Shown here in pieces: positions 34,288 through 45,600 of a DNA stretch of 64,000 nucleotides. This DNA comes from Hemibagrus wyckioides (taxonomy: Eukaryota; Chordata; Actinopteri; Siluriformes; Bagridae), in contig NC_080715.1 in NCBI RefSeq assembly GCF_019097595.1, positions 23,742,073 through 23,806,072 of the forward strand, in the 5' to 3' direction. The position numbers were made by a program, and so were the translations under genes. The notes under the pieces were generated by a model. It was not told where the DNA came from and did no database searches. It was given only the letters and a program-made list of their open reading frames with translations. Position 1 is the first letter of the stretch. Every line of letters starts with the position of its first letter.

Positions 34288-34290
34288 ATG
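34130..34290. repeat. (GA)n-rich purine tract
   Basis: About 160 bp of GA repeats with interruptions, one strand almost pure purine. The Arg/Glu-rich frame across it is an artefact. Confidence 0.95.
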
Positions 34291-34569
34291 AACAAATATA
34301 TGTGGGATTTCCTGCTTTTGTTTTGACTACGGGAGCACAACCTCTAAACCCACCCTTTTCTGCTGTTGCAGTTATATTGAAGAATGGCTGTTTAGATTAG
34401 AGGGAGCTTGAAGAACTTCTTGCAGAACAGATTTATATTCATGCAAAACGACTGGCAGGCACCTGAGAGTGTCTCTTATGCTCTATTTGGGAAATGCACT
34501 GACCCGAGCAGCGGTTTTGCATCTCTGTCTCTGTACACCGTGTGTCCACAATTAACTGAGTGCACTGCG
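34291..34569. other. Unique intron DNA
   Basis: No gene or repeat recognised. Confidence 0.45.
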
Positions 34570-35160
34570 CATCCATTTCATTTCAATTGTTAAAAGGCAA
34601 TTTATTAGGGAATATGATTAAACATGGCAGGCATTTCATCTCAAGGTTGTGCTCATATGGCCCCATTAATGGCTGGCGAGTGCAGGCCATAAAAATGATA
34701 TGTTACTTATTCACCTGCGACTGCTTATATATGTGACCATGGCTTCGACACTTCCTGTGGCTACATTTAGCTGTTTCGCACCTGCTCTCAGAGTCTCTGT
34801 GCATGCTCACGTATAGCGAATGGTGCGTATTTCACCTATTAAATTCGGCAGGCTCAAGAGCGTCCGGTGCAGCGGGTCCGGCCTGTGAAATTCACATCTG
34901 TTGCGAGCGCAGCAGCTCCACATGCGACTCCAGTGCTCAGTTAACTTGTCAAGGCCCACCTGCACGGCCTATCAGAGCCGCCTCCTGTGATCGGCGCGTC
35001 TCACGTCTCGCATCCTCCATTGTTCGGCTCTCGTCAGCGTCTTTTGTCTTCGCCACTGATTTCGCTTTTGATTGGGGGCCGAATCATTTATCTACACAGA
35101 GTCATTTTTCACACAATTCCCCCTCAGGAAATTTGGAATGAGCCTCCAATAACCTTGGCA
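34570..35160. promoter_or_regulatory. Strong candidate CNE
   Basis: Nearly 600 bp of repeat-free sequence that changes from AT-rich with cores (TTTCAATTGTTAAAAGG near 34582, GGCAATTTATTAGGG, CCCCATTAATGGC near 34662) to GC-rich with many CpGs (34850-35050), then TTTGATTGGGGGCCG near 35066. Such length and complexity between microsatellites suggests constraint; not tested. Confidence 0.38.
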
Positions 35161-36169
35161 GAGTCGAACAAAACACTAAAGCTGATCTCATGTATTCTGA
35201 TGCATGAAAAAAAAGCCCTTTCCATATTCCTTATTAAATTGAGTCTTGAATATGACACAGTTCTGCTGTTTACTGTTTAACAAATACTGCAGTCTGATTT
35301 TTGCTAAACTGTTGTGTACGGATGTTGTCTTCCTTCTGCATTCCTCTACCAGAAGACTGGGAGTTTGGTGACGGCAACAGTGTTTCCTCTGTTTGCCTGG
35401 TTAAAAGCATTGTGGGTTGGGGGGATTGGTGTTGACAACCCTGGGGGTATTGGAGCTGTTTGTATTCTCTTTTCTCTCACTCTTTCCCTCACTTCTTCTT
35501 TTTTTTTTCCACCAATGCTCAGCTGCAGCTGTTTGTGTCTCCTCCCGCCAGCTGTCAGTTAGAAAGGCTCTCAGTAGACATCCTCACTCAGCACCTGCTA
35601 CCCAGCGGAGAAATAGGTATGTGTCAGAAAAGTTGGTGGCAAGCCATGTTGCATCTTACCAGCATCCTAGTGTGATAATTATTACGATTGGAGTACTGCT
35701 TTTATCTTATGATGAAAGCTGCTCTGGCAAACGAAGGAGATATGAAGAGATCCAAATCAAAAGAGAGAGATGAGTTAAAGTATGCGTCGTCATGTAGTAT
35801 TTCAAAAAAAAAAAAAAGTTAGTAAATAGCAGTTGCTTTCTCTGATAACGGGTCCGATTTGACAGGTGTGTGGGTGTGTTGGTTTTGTGTGCTTTCTGCT
35901 TCAGCACACAGTCAGAAGAATCTTTTCATCTGTCGGCGAAGATGTTTATTTTCAGACGATCGCTGACTCCGAAAAGGACTTTATTTAACTTTCCACTGTC
36001 CTTTCAAGACTCCATTCATCAATCCTGTGACATTATCACGACTCAAATTATGAAAGCTAATTAAAGAAATGGCCTACAGAAATTCTGATAACCCGAATGT
36101 TTTTTTTTTTTTTTTTTGACTGGCCTGCCTGTTGAGAGACTTGCCACAGGGTTCCTTTTGTGCAGGAAG
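35161..36169. other. Unique intron DNA, no gene seen
   Basis: Frames at 35314-35773 are short with no family features. Poly-A at about 35804-35817 and poly-T at 36100-36117. Confidence 0.45.
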
Positions 36170-37110
36170 TTATGAAAGTATTACACCCAGATCATTTGCA
36201 CAACGGAGTCTCGGGCCTCACTCTGTGTTTGTATTTGGATCAGTGTATCAAGTTGAAAAATGACCTGCCTGGGGCAAGTTTAGCTCCAGTCTGTCAACTG
36301 CACAGATTTAAGCTAATTGTTGCTACGCTTTGCAAATGACGGAAAAAAAAACAAGCCGTGCAGCACATTTTTATTCGAACAAAGTGTCCTGCTTTGAGTT
36401 TTGATTGTAAAATTGTAATAATGTTGCCAAACAGGCAAACGTTGCGTCAGGTCTTGTGTCCTCGGCTACCAGAGCGGCAAGTCATCTGGCCTCAAGTTTC
36501 TCAAAACCTGTAACCACAGAGCGATCTGACAGCCATCGCAGAGATCGCGTGTCGCTGCTCAGAGCTCAAAGAGTTTCTTCACATGAATCGTTGCACAATG
36601 GCCGTTAGAGAGAGGCCTGAAAGTCGATCGGTGAGGCAATGGAACAGGTTTCGCCAACAGAGGTCAAGGAGGGGCTTCATCTCGATAACAGATCGCCATG
36701 TAGAAAGAGAAACAATGTGAACGTGTTTGTATAGACTGAAAGGGGAAGGGGGGAAGTGTAGGCGAGTCGACTACTGTTTAGTGCTCGAGAGCCCCACACA
36801 ACTGTAAGACCTCAAGGCCACCTGGGTGCGACTTTATTAAAGAATAAAATGAGAGGGCACACTTTCTCATCACCCACATGACGTCCCACTGCTGGCTTCC
36901 TTCACCGCTCAGCTCTCGTCCAACTCTGGATTGCTTAGCGATGAAAGGATTTTTCATTAATACTCTTATGGGACATGAGAATTGCACTTCTGACAAACAG
37001 ATCTAAATTTTATTGCTGACAGTTTGCTAGATGCCTCAGTGATTGTTGCAGCGCATTAATTAATGCAGCCTTAAACGTCTTTATTTCAGTGATATTAGGA
37101 AGCAGGGATT
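36170..37110. promoter_or_regulatory. Candidate CNE region with a 14-bp palindromic homeodomain site
   Basis: Repeat-free, CpG-containing stretch of over 900 bp. At 37053-37066 is the perfect palindrome GCATTAATTAATGC, a paired homeodomain-type site. Other complex segments: 36180-36330 and 36430-36720. No coding features. Confidence 0.35.
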
Positions 37111-37544
37111 GTGAGTTTAGTAGGGTTGAGTGTGAACAGGGTTGAGCATGAGATCTCACTAAAGAGTGATGTGTGGTGAACTATTACACACACATCCATA
37201 TCCATATCTATATCCAAATCCATTTCGGTCTATTATCTGCATGCCATTTTTACTTCGAACACAAGACACAGGAGGATTAAACAGAAAATGTGTAACTCTT
37301 TTGCTCAAACCTAAAAGACCACATTATAGTTCTGTTGTTTATCATTTCGGGTAATCTGTTAGATGTTTCAGTCCGTGTAATTATCAGACACAGTGATCAC
37401 TGATGTCTCTGAATAAATGAACAGTCTGAGCTAGAAAGAAATCAGCCTTAACCCCCATTTCTTCATACCACTGGGTATTTTCCTTAGAATATAACTATTT
37501 TATAATAATCTGAAATAATAAGACATTCATCAGCCACAACCTGT
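37111..37544. other. Unique intron DNA
   Basis: No gene; a short CCATAT/CCAATC run at about 37195-37225 is a small imperfect repeat. Confidence 0.45.
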
Positions 37545-37905
37545 GATCACTACAGCCAGCTTCTGTTTTTTTACTCAGAGATCTGTGAGCTCCCTTTCCA
37601 GAACTTTCCAATAGTCCTTGAGGGCAGCAAGGAACTTTCAGCCTTAGTCCAGACAGCAGAGTCTCTCTGTATTCAAAAAACGTCTTAAGACCCGCCTCTA
37701 ACATGAACATTTAACTAACCTTTAACTTCTCCCCACTCCAAAAAATAAAAATAAATCAAATGTGCACTTACAGTACATGAGCTCTTACACATCTATTCTA
37801 TGCACTCTTGTCTTCTAGCACTTAAATGAAATCTTATATGATAGTATGTCCTCCGCTTGATATATCATTTTACTTGAATAAATGTAAATATAAATGTAAA
37901 TAATC
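37545..37905 (+). mobile_element. LINE-like 3' end fragment
   Basis: Related to 16885-17097: 'CTCTCTGTATTCAAAAAACG' and 'TCTTAAGACCCGCCTCT' resemble the 'gctgtcttcaaacgcagactgaagacccatct' kind of segment. The copy ends in an ATGTAAATATAAATGTAAAT-type tail (about 37880-37900), as usual for fish LINE 3' ends. Degenerate and 5'-truncated. Confidence 0.5.
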
Positions 37906-38689
37906 TAATATGGATGCCAAGAAGAATGAAAGAAGATGCCAAAAAAGAATGAAACCTCATACCGATGTCTTTTAATCTTCCAAAAACTATTAGCCCATGA
38001 AAGTACTAGCACACGTATACCATCTGTCTCTGCTCAGATTGCTTCAGTATTCATTTTTTATTGGTTGTTTTAGTATTTTTTTTTTTTTAATATTTACTTT
38101 GAACCTTTCTTTGAACATCTTCAATAAAACTAGTCCCAGAATGGATTGGCTTTTTTTTTTTCTTTCTTGCTGCTACTGTTTGTGCTCGGCAGGAAAAATC
38201 AGAAGCTTTTATATCTGATATTAGATTCATTTGGCTGTATCCGTGAACGCTTGGTGAGAAAAGTCGAATGGCTTTTTGCTCCCCGTCCAGCTTTCAGACT
38301 AGTTGCAGTTGTTTTTGGTATCCAGTGGGCTTCTTGTAAAGCTCTCGTGTATTGATGTTTGGCTGCTGAGGCTCTCTGTAGTGTGAGCTAATCTAATTGC
38401 AGCAACAGAGTACCACCTCACTAGTCTTTTATCTCATCCGTCGACTCTAAATTGACTACCTGTTTGCGTTGGCAGGATGTTTCCAGTTTTGGAGCTGTGT
38501 AGCTACAAAACGTTCACTGTTTTTTTTTTTTTTTTTTATTAATGGCAGGCACACTAGGTTGATGTCTCCTTCTACTTCACAGTTTCCCTTTCTCTGTTTA
38601 AAGAATCTCCTTCAGTCAGGGGAGGACAGGAGCTCATGAAAGTGCAATCTGTTGGCTGATTTTTCCATAATACTATCACTACACACAGT
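37906..38689. other. Unique intron DNA, no gene seen
   Basis: Poly-T tracts at about 38076-38089 and 38520-38538. No gene recognised. Confidence 0.45.
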
Positions 38690-39335
38690 GATGAATCTGA
38701 AGCATTATCATTTTTGCAGGGAGCTTTTAAAGCCACCGTTTAATTCCCTCCGCTCGCGCATGCAGCGCTTCCTCGCATCTAATTTGTATGCTTGTCCTTT
38801 GGTGTCTGTTTGAGCTAGCTTTAAGTAGCACAAAGCCTTTAATTGTGAGGTTTAACATTTTGCAATTAAAATCTACCCTTATTGCTCAGAGGAACAAATG
38901 ACGAGGCTTTGATGTATTTTAATCAGCCGAGATGTATTGTAGTTTAAGGAGCGTAGAGATCCCAGATACATTTCTGATTTTAAATTGATGTCCTCTTCCA
39001 CCTTTTGAAGTTGATAGCATTTTTTAGGCTGAAAGCACTGAGATGCGCTCCCTTGAACCTCCTCCTCGCACATAATAAAGATCTTTATCTGACAGATTCT
39101 GAAGTGGACAAATAGGATTATGTGAGACATTTGGATCTTAATAGAACCAAGAGTACCACAATGATTCGCCCGAGCATGTGTGGATACAGGAATAATGTCT
39201 GCAAAGATCTCATAATTAATTAGTGCTTTGAATCGTCGTAAAGGATGATGACCAGAATTGGGAAAAATGCGTCTTGTGTGTGAGGGATAAAGTGGATTCA
39301 GGTTCCATAAATATAAAAGCAAGTAAAGTCGATAT
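38690..39335. promoter_or_regulatory. Candidate CNE region
   Basis: About 640 bp without simple repeats. CCTTTAATTGTGAGG and TTTTGCAATTAAAATC lie near 38837-38875, GATGTATTTTAATCAGCC near 38911-38928, and CATAATTAATTAGTGC near 39210-39225. The minus-strand frame at 38879-39322 (147 codons) has no known features. Possible enhancer. Confidence 0.35.
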
Positions 39336-39545
39336 CTTAAAGTTGGAATAAAGATTCATATATAAATCTGTTCTGAAATGCTCTTGTTTTCTTGCTTTCA
39401 GCTTAACAAGAAGGGGTTTTAACCCTGTACACTTTCACTGACTGGATAGCTTTTTACTCAACCGTTGCCATTTCCACAGCACTACAGTATAAAACTCCTG
39501 ATACCTGTTTTGCTCTTCATTACTTACTTTCTCCACTGACTGAGT
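39336..39545. other. Unique intron DNA
   Basis: Nothing recognised. Confidence 0.45.
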
Positions 39546-39645
39546 TCATTCATTCATTCATTGTCTATACCCGCTTATTCCTAGGATTCCTAGGGTCACG
39601 GGGGTCTGCTGGAGCCTATCCCAGCGCACATAGGGTGAAAGGCAC
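39546..39645 (+). repeat. Fragment of a common fish interspersed repeat
   Basis: ATTC-type start, then CCGCTTATTCCTAGG, GGTCACGGGGGTCTGCTGGAG and CCTATCCCAGCGCACATAGGG. These words are a highly recognisable part of an abundant fish repeat; the element at 5581-5920 is a more complete, more diverged relative. Confidence 0.8.
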
Positions 39646-40017
39646 TGACTGAGTTATTCACATTAAAATACATATTTGACTACGTGAGACATGCTTGGCT
39701 ATATTCTGCAAAAAATTCAAGCTTTCAGGCTGAAATCTCTTCCTCAGCTCACACTCGGTGGTACTGTGTGACTCAGAAATGTTGGAATACAAGGACAGCT
39801 CTGACACACACCTCTCTCTGTGCTTGTGAAGTTGTCAAAACAAGGAAAACATAACAGACTAAACACTGTATGAAGTCACTGTGAGTCTATTCCCTTCCCT
39901 TCCATTTTTTTTTTTTTTTTTTTTTACGAACGCTAAAAGCACCAGTATAGAAGTCTTTGCAGCTGAAAAATTGCACATGCCGCTGGAAGGTGTCTCTACA
40001 AAGCACATGAATGCTAG
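39646..40017. other. Unique intron DNA with poly-T at 39906-39925
   Basis: Nothing else recognised. Confidence 0.45.
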
Positions 40018-40063
40018 CAGGGTAGGGAAGGTAGGATAGGGTAGGGTAGGGTAGGGTAGGGAG
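40018..40063 (+). repeat. (GGGTA)n pentamer tract, G-quadruplex motif
   Basis: Five GGG runs at 40039-40041, 40044-40046, 40049-40051, 40054-40056 and 40059-40061, each separated by TA, preceded by degenerate units. It satisfies the classical four-run G-quadruplex pattern with 2-base loops. It is similar to, but not, the telomeric TTAGGG hexamer. Confidence 0.92.
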
Positions 40064-41817
40064 TCGCTAATAATGCATCTCCTCAGCTTTTGTTTCCCTT
40101 TGACAGATGGACGGTGTGCACTCAAATTGAATTGGGTTTTAATTGCACTGTGGCGTTGCAAATTTATCTGCTTCACCGATTCTCTTCACAGGTTTATGAG
40201 ATCCTGAAACGGTGCTGCTAGCATTTCCTCTTCTTCTCTCCACAGAAATATAAAGGAGACTCGGGCTGGTTGGAAAAGCCGTGCACATTACCATTTCAGT
40301 TTGGCCTAAGGGGACAAAGCCGTTCAATAGGGCAGATTGTCTTTTTTTTCCCCCCGATATACACTTAAATGGTGTAAGATTGGCTGTGTGGGCTCTGGAG
40401 CTGCTTGTGTGCTTGGATGCACAATGTTCACATGATGGGGTTGGTTTAGATAGGTGAACGCAATGTAATCAAATTCCTTTCTGCCTCTGAGCTCGCCCAC
40501 TGCTCTCACACACTTGTGAACACTCTTCACACATGTGCACTTTAATATCTTACCTTATTAAGCGTGTACCTTTCTCTGCAGCTCAACATCAAAGAGCTGA
40601 GCTTCCTGGCACAAAGCAGTAAATGTCAGAGAGGATGCAGTTGGTTAATTAGTTTATCTGCACAATGTCTGCATTCTTATTACAGGTAAATAATGGAGAA
40701 ACATCTAGAACTCATGCAGTTGAAGACACAGAGTTGTGACTGCCCGTGCTTCTACGAATCTTTGGTCCGATTATTATTTTATTTTTATCAATGTGGCTGC
40801 TTCATGTGAGAGAGCAATCATACATCTATGTGGAACAGAGCAACCTTACTGAAAGCATCTGTGTGAGGTGTCCTCGGCTCGATTCCACGTCAGGTCCAGC
40901 ACAGATCCAGTCAGTGAATTGACCAGGAAGTGAATCCTGCATGCATTTTAAGATGAGAATTCTCTAGTGCTGTTAAATCTAACTGAATTAAAGCACCGAG
41001 CTGTAGAACTGCTCTGTGTTCGGGATATTTGAACTGACAAACAAAGAAAAAAACTAAATGTGTTTAACTGGTTATTTATATAATTATTTAACCATTTAGA
41101 TTTCTTGTATCAGCTCTATGTTCTCTATATGCTCAGGTGATTGTTGGGAGGTAAATTCACCTTCTCCACCCCACTACAGCACTCTGACCTCCTGTCAAGT
41201 GGACAACCGTATCCATAATCTCTCTGGAGGTACATTTCCATTCAGTGACCTGTGTAGTGACTCTGCTCCACCCTTCATCTCCAATATAAAAGATACACTT
41301 GTTCTTTCAGGCAGATCACACTTCTTGTATCTGACTGAGGTAAGCTAGGAGGGTCTGGATGGCCTCTAGGGAAACTCCTCTTCCTTTGCATTTGATGACT
41401 GAACGATTTAAGTCTCAAATTTCTAAATGGTTTGCACACATGCATAGAGGAACACTTGATAAATATTAGTCTCCACTAGCAACAACATCTGAGTGGGAAA
41501 GTGACTAGGAATTAACTCTGGGGGTGATGGTGTATGCACTAAACTGAATATTACTTTATATTTTTTAAGATTAAATGCACAAATATAGCACAAACTAGAG
41601 ACTGTATTTAATTCGTAATTAGTCATAGGCAACTGATGTACCTTTTGTATTAGAACTTTTTTTTTTTGAGTTGGGGAACTTGAAAGATGAATAAATGAGT
41701 GAGTGAGTGAATGGAAAGAAAAATCAATCAAATATGAGATGAAAGCAGAAACGAAGGACACTTCTTTTAATGAAATAAAGAAGGTTGCTCTTAATACAGA
41801 ATACTGTATATATGCTT
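40064..41817. other. Unique intron DNA, no gene seen
   Basis: No repeat. Complex stretches (40130-40560) could be regulatory. The frames at 40139-40530 (minus) and 41118-41348 (plus) show no family features. Confidence 0.45.
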
Positions 41818-41998
41818 CATAAGTGTATGTTTATTGGCAAGCCTCAGACATGGAGAGGCAAGCAGACAATTCCAAAATGCTGAAATCAAATAAACAAACA
41901 AACAAACAAACAAATAAATAAATGTTACAGCCACTTCATGAATAAATGCACAAACTCTGAACTTTTAGTGTAGAGGTAAGCAGGCAATTCCAAAATGC

Positions 41999-42042
<44 letters not shown>

Positions 42043-42085
42043 ATACCTAAATAACGGTACAGCCATCTCATGAATAAATATTCAA
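41818..42085. repeat. Local tandem duplication (~120 bp), each copy with its own AAAN microsatellite
   Basis: Copy 1 (about 41853-41960) and copy 2 (about 41972-42085) share AAGCAG.CAATTCCAAAATGCT, then a tetranucleotide run, then ACAGCCA.(T/C)TCATGAATAAAT and CAAA.T.TGAACTT/ATAAACTT. The run is (AAAC)n-(AAAT)n in copy 1 (41888-41923) and pure (AAAT)n in copy 2 (41999-42044). Confidence 0.85.
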
Positions 42086-42369
42086 AATATAAACTTATAG
42101 ATTGCTATTAATTATATATGACTTGATATTAAATCTCTATAAGTATCCAGAGTTTAGAGAAGTACATTACAGGGCCCTTGGGAAATCTATTTATTTTAAG
42201 TAACATACAATAACAGAAAATTAATCTACTTTTTTTTTAACGGAAACCTGTACAGTATGCCGCTGGTGATAAAGTCTTAAGTACTTTGGGATGAGTCTGC
42301 TGTAAGTGGAGGCATCTCCCTCCTTGCCCTCTGCCACACTCTCATTTGCCACGTCTTTGTGAGACCATC
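42086..42369. other. Unique intron DNA
   Basis: AT-rich; nothing recognised. Confidence 0.45.
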
Positions 42370-42620
42370 ATATTTTTTATACGCCTCTAATGAAGATTAC
42401 ACCTCTCTATCATCCATTCGCCTTATCGTTAGCTTGAGCTTTGGCTGCGCTCTAATTGATGCACCCCTGCCAATTCACACTCCGGCCCTGGCACTGACCC
42501 CCATTAAGAAGCCGTCCTCCTCTTCTTATGGAAATCACCTGGAGCTTTGTGAATCTTCCACCTCCAATCAGCTCCATTTAAGTGGAGAAAACAGCCTCTC
42601 ATAGGCAGCCAAGATTAGAG
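42370..42620. promoter_or_regulatory. Candidate CNE
   Basis: Complex, balanced composition: CGCTCTAATTGATGC near 42448-42462, CTCCAATCAGCTCCATTTAAG near 42561-42581. No repeats, no coding features. Confidence 0.33.
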
Positions 42621-43959
42621 CAACTCTTTCCTGGTTTCTTTGTCTCAGTCTGCCTCAGTGACCAGGCTTTCAAAAAGGTCCACATTTTGCTTTACTGAAT
42701 GCTCCATAAACTCACTCAGTGGAGGACTGATAGAGAACGATTAAAACATGGTTCTACTTTTACACACAGTTTCAACTTGTGTGCAAAGTAGAGCAGGTGA
42801 GGAAAGCTTGTGACAGTGATGTATTTGTTCTACTGTTTTTATGAATGTATGAAGTTGCAATCTCAAGAGCGTAGTCCAATATGTTCATGCAATATATAGA
42901 TATATATATAGATATAAACCCAGGGTGGTGTGACAGTGTGGCAGCTTACCTTACTGCTTTAATTCACTGACCTGAAGACACATTCCCATGGCAGCTTCCA
43001 TCCAGCTGTCCGCTAATGTCATCCTACCTGCCATGGAGTCCCCTGGAAGCTGGTCACCATTTAATAACAGAGCCTCAACCCAGGGCTGAAGCCAAAGTGC
43101 TTCAGAGTTAAGATGCTTGGAATAGTGATGGCCAGTTTGTCTTCTTTTATCTGCCCAATAATGCATTCAGTCCAGTGGGCCTGTTGAGCTCCCTGAACTG
43201 CTTTGTTCATATTACAGAGAATTCACTATAGACCTCGAGCAGGTCCGCTATCTTGTCTTCTGAAATGCGTCTTAGTTGACAAAAAAGCTCAAAACTTGCT
43301 TATGAAAAATGTTCACTCGAAGTGCTTGAATTTTTCATCCCTCACTTCCAGTATGGACCCCATTTACTCGTTTATGCAGGCTTTTTTCTCGCAGCAAATT
43401 GTTTTTGCGGCCAACTGAATGCAGCAGGAAACGCTTATTTCTCATTTCCAATCCCCTGTGTGGAGGAGGCCGCGGCCTCTGTCGTCACTTATCCGCATCC
43501 CAGACTGCATGGAGAAAGCAATCTGCCACTCGAGAGGGCCTGTGCCACGCTTTTTATAGTGTCACTACTCTCCTCCATTTCAGACATGACATCACAGCAA
43601 TCAGGGATCACTTTCAGAGGTACACTAGGCTTCACACACACACACACAGATCATCCATGAATATTAGATGTAACTCCTGCAGTTTGTTCTGAAACATTAT
43701 TATAATTGCATATTTGCTAGGTCATAGCATTTCGTAATTCTTAGGATTGGACTGAGTAAGAGTTGAGTTGTGCAGTATGCAGTGTGAAGTACACTTTCAG
43801 ACAGGATTGAAAGGAAAATAACTTGGAGATGGCATTAGACTGCAGTTAAGTCTCTGTCAGTGAACAGTTGACAACTTCAACAAAACAGACTTCATGTTAT
43901 AACTAGATGAATTTCCTGGTTACACAATTGCACTTACACAGTACACAGTTATAGAAGGA
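42621..43959. other. Unique intron DNA, partly complex
   Basis: Short AT run at about 42893-42911 and CA run at about 43633-43648. The 43190-43610 stretch has a CpG-rich patch (43465-43500) and may hold a regulatory element. No gene. Confidence 0.45.
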
Positions 43960-44065
43960 AATTATTCATAATTGCATTATGGTGTCACCCAGATGAGGAT
44001 GAGTTCCCTTTTGAGTCTGGTTCCTCTCAAGGTTTCTTCCTCATGTCATCTCATTCAATCAAATT
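43960..44065 (+). repeat. Fragment of a fish interspersed repeat
   Basis: The words GATGAGGATGAGTTCCCTTT, TGAGTCTGGTTCCTCTCAAGG and TTTCTTCCTCATGTCATCTC are typical of a repeat I know to be common in otophysan fish. Borders uncertain. Confidence 0.65.
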
Positions 44066-44202
44066 AAACATTATTAATTTGATCATTTCAGTTAGGACTA
44101 TTCAGTAGAGTTACAGTTTACTAGACTTATGCATTATTAGACTTTTAATTTATACTTTATATTTAACTCTAAAGAAAAAATTCTGCTCAATCAGTTTAAG
44201 CT
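44066..44202. other. AT-rich DNA between two repeats
   Basis: May be the eroded remainder of the preceding repeat. Confidence 0.35.
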
Positions 44203-44371
44203 TTTACATTTACAGCATTTGACAGACACTCTTATCAAGGTTTACCTGACTTTTTATACAACTGAGCAATTAAGGGTTAAGGGGCCCAGCAGTGGCAGAC
44301 CTGGGTTTCAAGCTCATGACCTTCTGAGCGATTTGCCAAAACTTCAACCACTAAGCTACGACATCCCCCAA
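44203..44371 (-). mobile_element. tRNA-derived SINE, reversed
   Basis: On the minus strand: the tail (44203-44240, 'CATTTACAGCATTTGACAGA' on the plus strand), the body with AAGGGTTAAGGGGCCCAGCAG, a B-box region (GGTTTCAAGCTCATGACCTTC on the plus strand) and the A-box region ending CACTAAGCTACGACATCCC. Same family as 13635-13796 and 60077-60263. AAGCTT occurs at both flanks (44198-44203 and about 44371-44376) and may be a target-site duplication. Confidence 0.83.
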
Positions 44372-44764
44372 AGCTTCTATCTACTGACTGTTTTGGGGCC
44401 CTTAGACAAGCGTTTGTGGCAGTCTAGACACTATTAAAAATCATACCAGACACCCCTGATCAAGAAAAGTCCAAGGCAATCTTTAAAAGCACACCTACAC
44501 ACTGGTAATTTTAATATACTATATGGGGTACCCAGAGATTCAACTTTAGTACAGACATAAAACAGTCTAAATACACCTAACATGTCCCTGCTCTATATTG
44601 AGAGTATTGGTATTAATCTTTTAACCCATGTAATATAACATTAAACACGTCATGACTAATAAGGGTAGTTTACACAAATATTTTTTTTGTGCCATATGGT
44701 TTAGCATTATTTTGTCATATTTCCACCTTGTGCAGAAACAGCTTGAAAAATATGGTTCGTGGAT
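44372..44764. other. Unique intron DNA
   Basis: Nothing recognised. Confidence 0.45.
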
Positions 44765-45080
44765 CAATTAATTGTGTACAGTGCAGAGGAGCAGAAGTGG
44801 TCGAGTGCAGGCCTGGTCTCCCATGGGCCCTGGATGCATGCGCTGTGATGTTTCATTAAAAGTGAGTGCAGTCCACCAGCTACCCGTAAACACAGCATAA
44901 TTAAGGGATTTTTTAGATGTCGTCTTTGAGCTTGCACTATGGTAATGATGCTTTGACCCAAAAAATGGGAGGTGTATCAAAGGTCATGAAATGGCTTCTT
45001 CAGCACTAAATTCTCTTCTCCTGACCAATTTAAATGAGGAGAGGCTGCTTAATAGTCATGTTGTGCGGTAAATTGTAAAT
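44765..45080. promoter_or_regulatory. Candidate CNE
   Basis: Complex, repeat-free: CATAATTAAGGG (about 44897), GCACTATGGTAATGATGC (about 44934-44951), CCAATTTAAATGAGG (about 45025). Two overlapping minus frames have no family features. Confidence 0.3.
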
Positions 45081-45477
45081 ATATTTACAAATATGGATGT
45101 ATGGGTCATATTTAATGTTTTCCTAAAGATAAGCATTGGGCTGAAATTGACAGACAGTTTTTCCTGCGTCAGCAACGAGGAAAGTTATTTGCGTTAATAA
45201 ATGTAGATGCGCACAAATACAGTAGTCAAAATGACTTAATTATCCACCCCACATAACAACATTCACCAAACTTCATTATTTAGCCTGCGTTTGTCTTTTA
45301 ATATTAACATTGTATTAAGTCTCTTAATGGGTGATGGCTGCAGTCAGGTCACACAATAGTAATTGCTTTTGCTTCTCTAAATAAAAGGTGCCATGTACAA
45401 TTGTGTCTTATTATGGCTGTTGGATAAACAGTGGCAACAGGCGGCCAGGCTGAAATGAGAATGGCTATTCTGGCGAG

Positions 45478-45482
<5 letters not shown>
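45081..45482. other. Unique intron DNA
   Basis: Nothing recognised. TTTGCGTTAATAAATG near 45188 is a lone homeodomain-like site. Confidence 0.45.
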
Positions 45483-45516
<34 letters not shown>

Positions 45517-45600
45517 TGTCGAGAGATACCCAGCTCTGGAGGGAGGGATGGAGAGAGTGGAAGAGAGTGTGAGACAGACAGACAGAGAGAAAGTGGGGGA
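45483..45600. repeat. (GA)n microsatellite and purine-rich tract
   Basis: Pure GA at 45483-45513, then degenerate purine-rich sequence to about 45600. Confidence 0.9.

Noticed and set aside
38879..39322. 147-codon minus-strand frame
   Set aside because: No recognisable motif; it lies in a block better explained as a candidate noncoding element.
40018..40063. Interstitial telomere repeat
   Set aside because: The unit is the GGGTA pentamer, not TTAGGG, so I treat it as a microsatellite with a G-quadruplex pattern.
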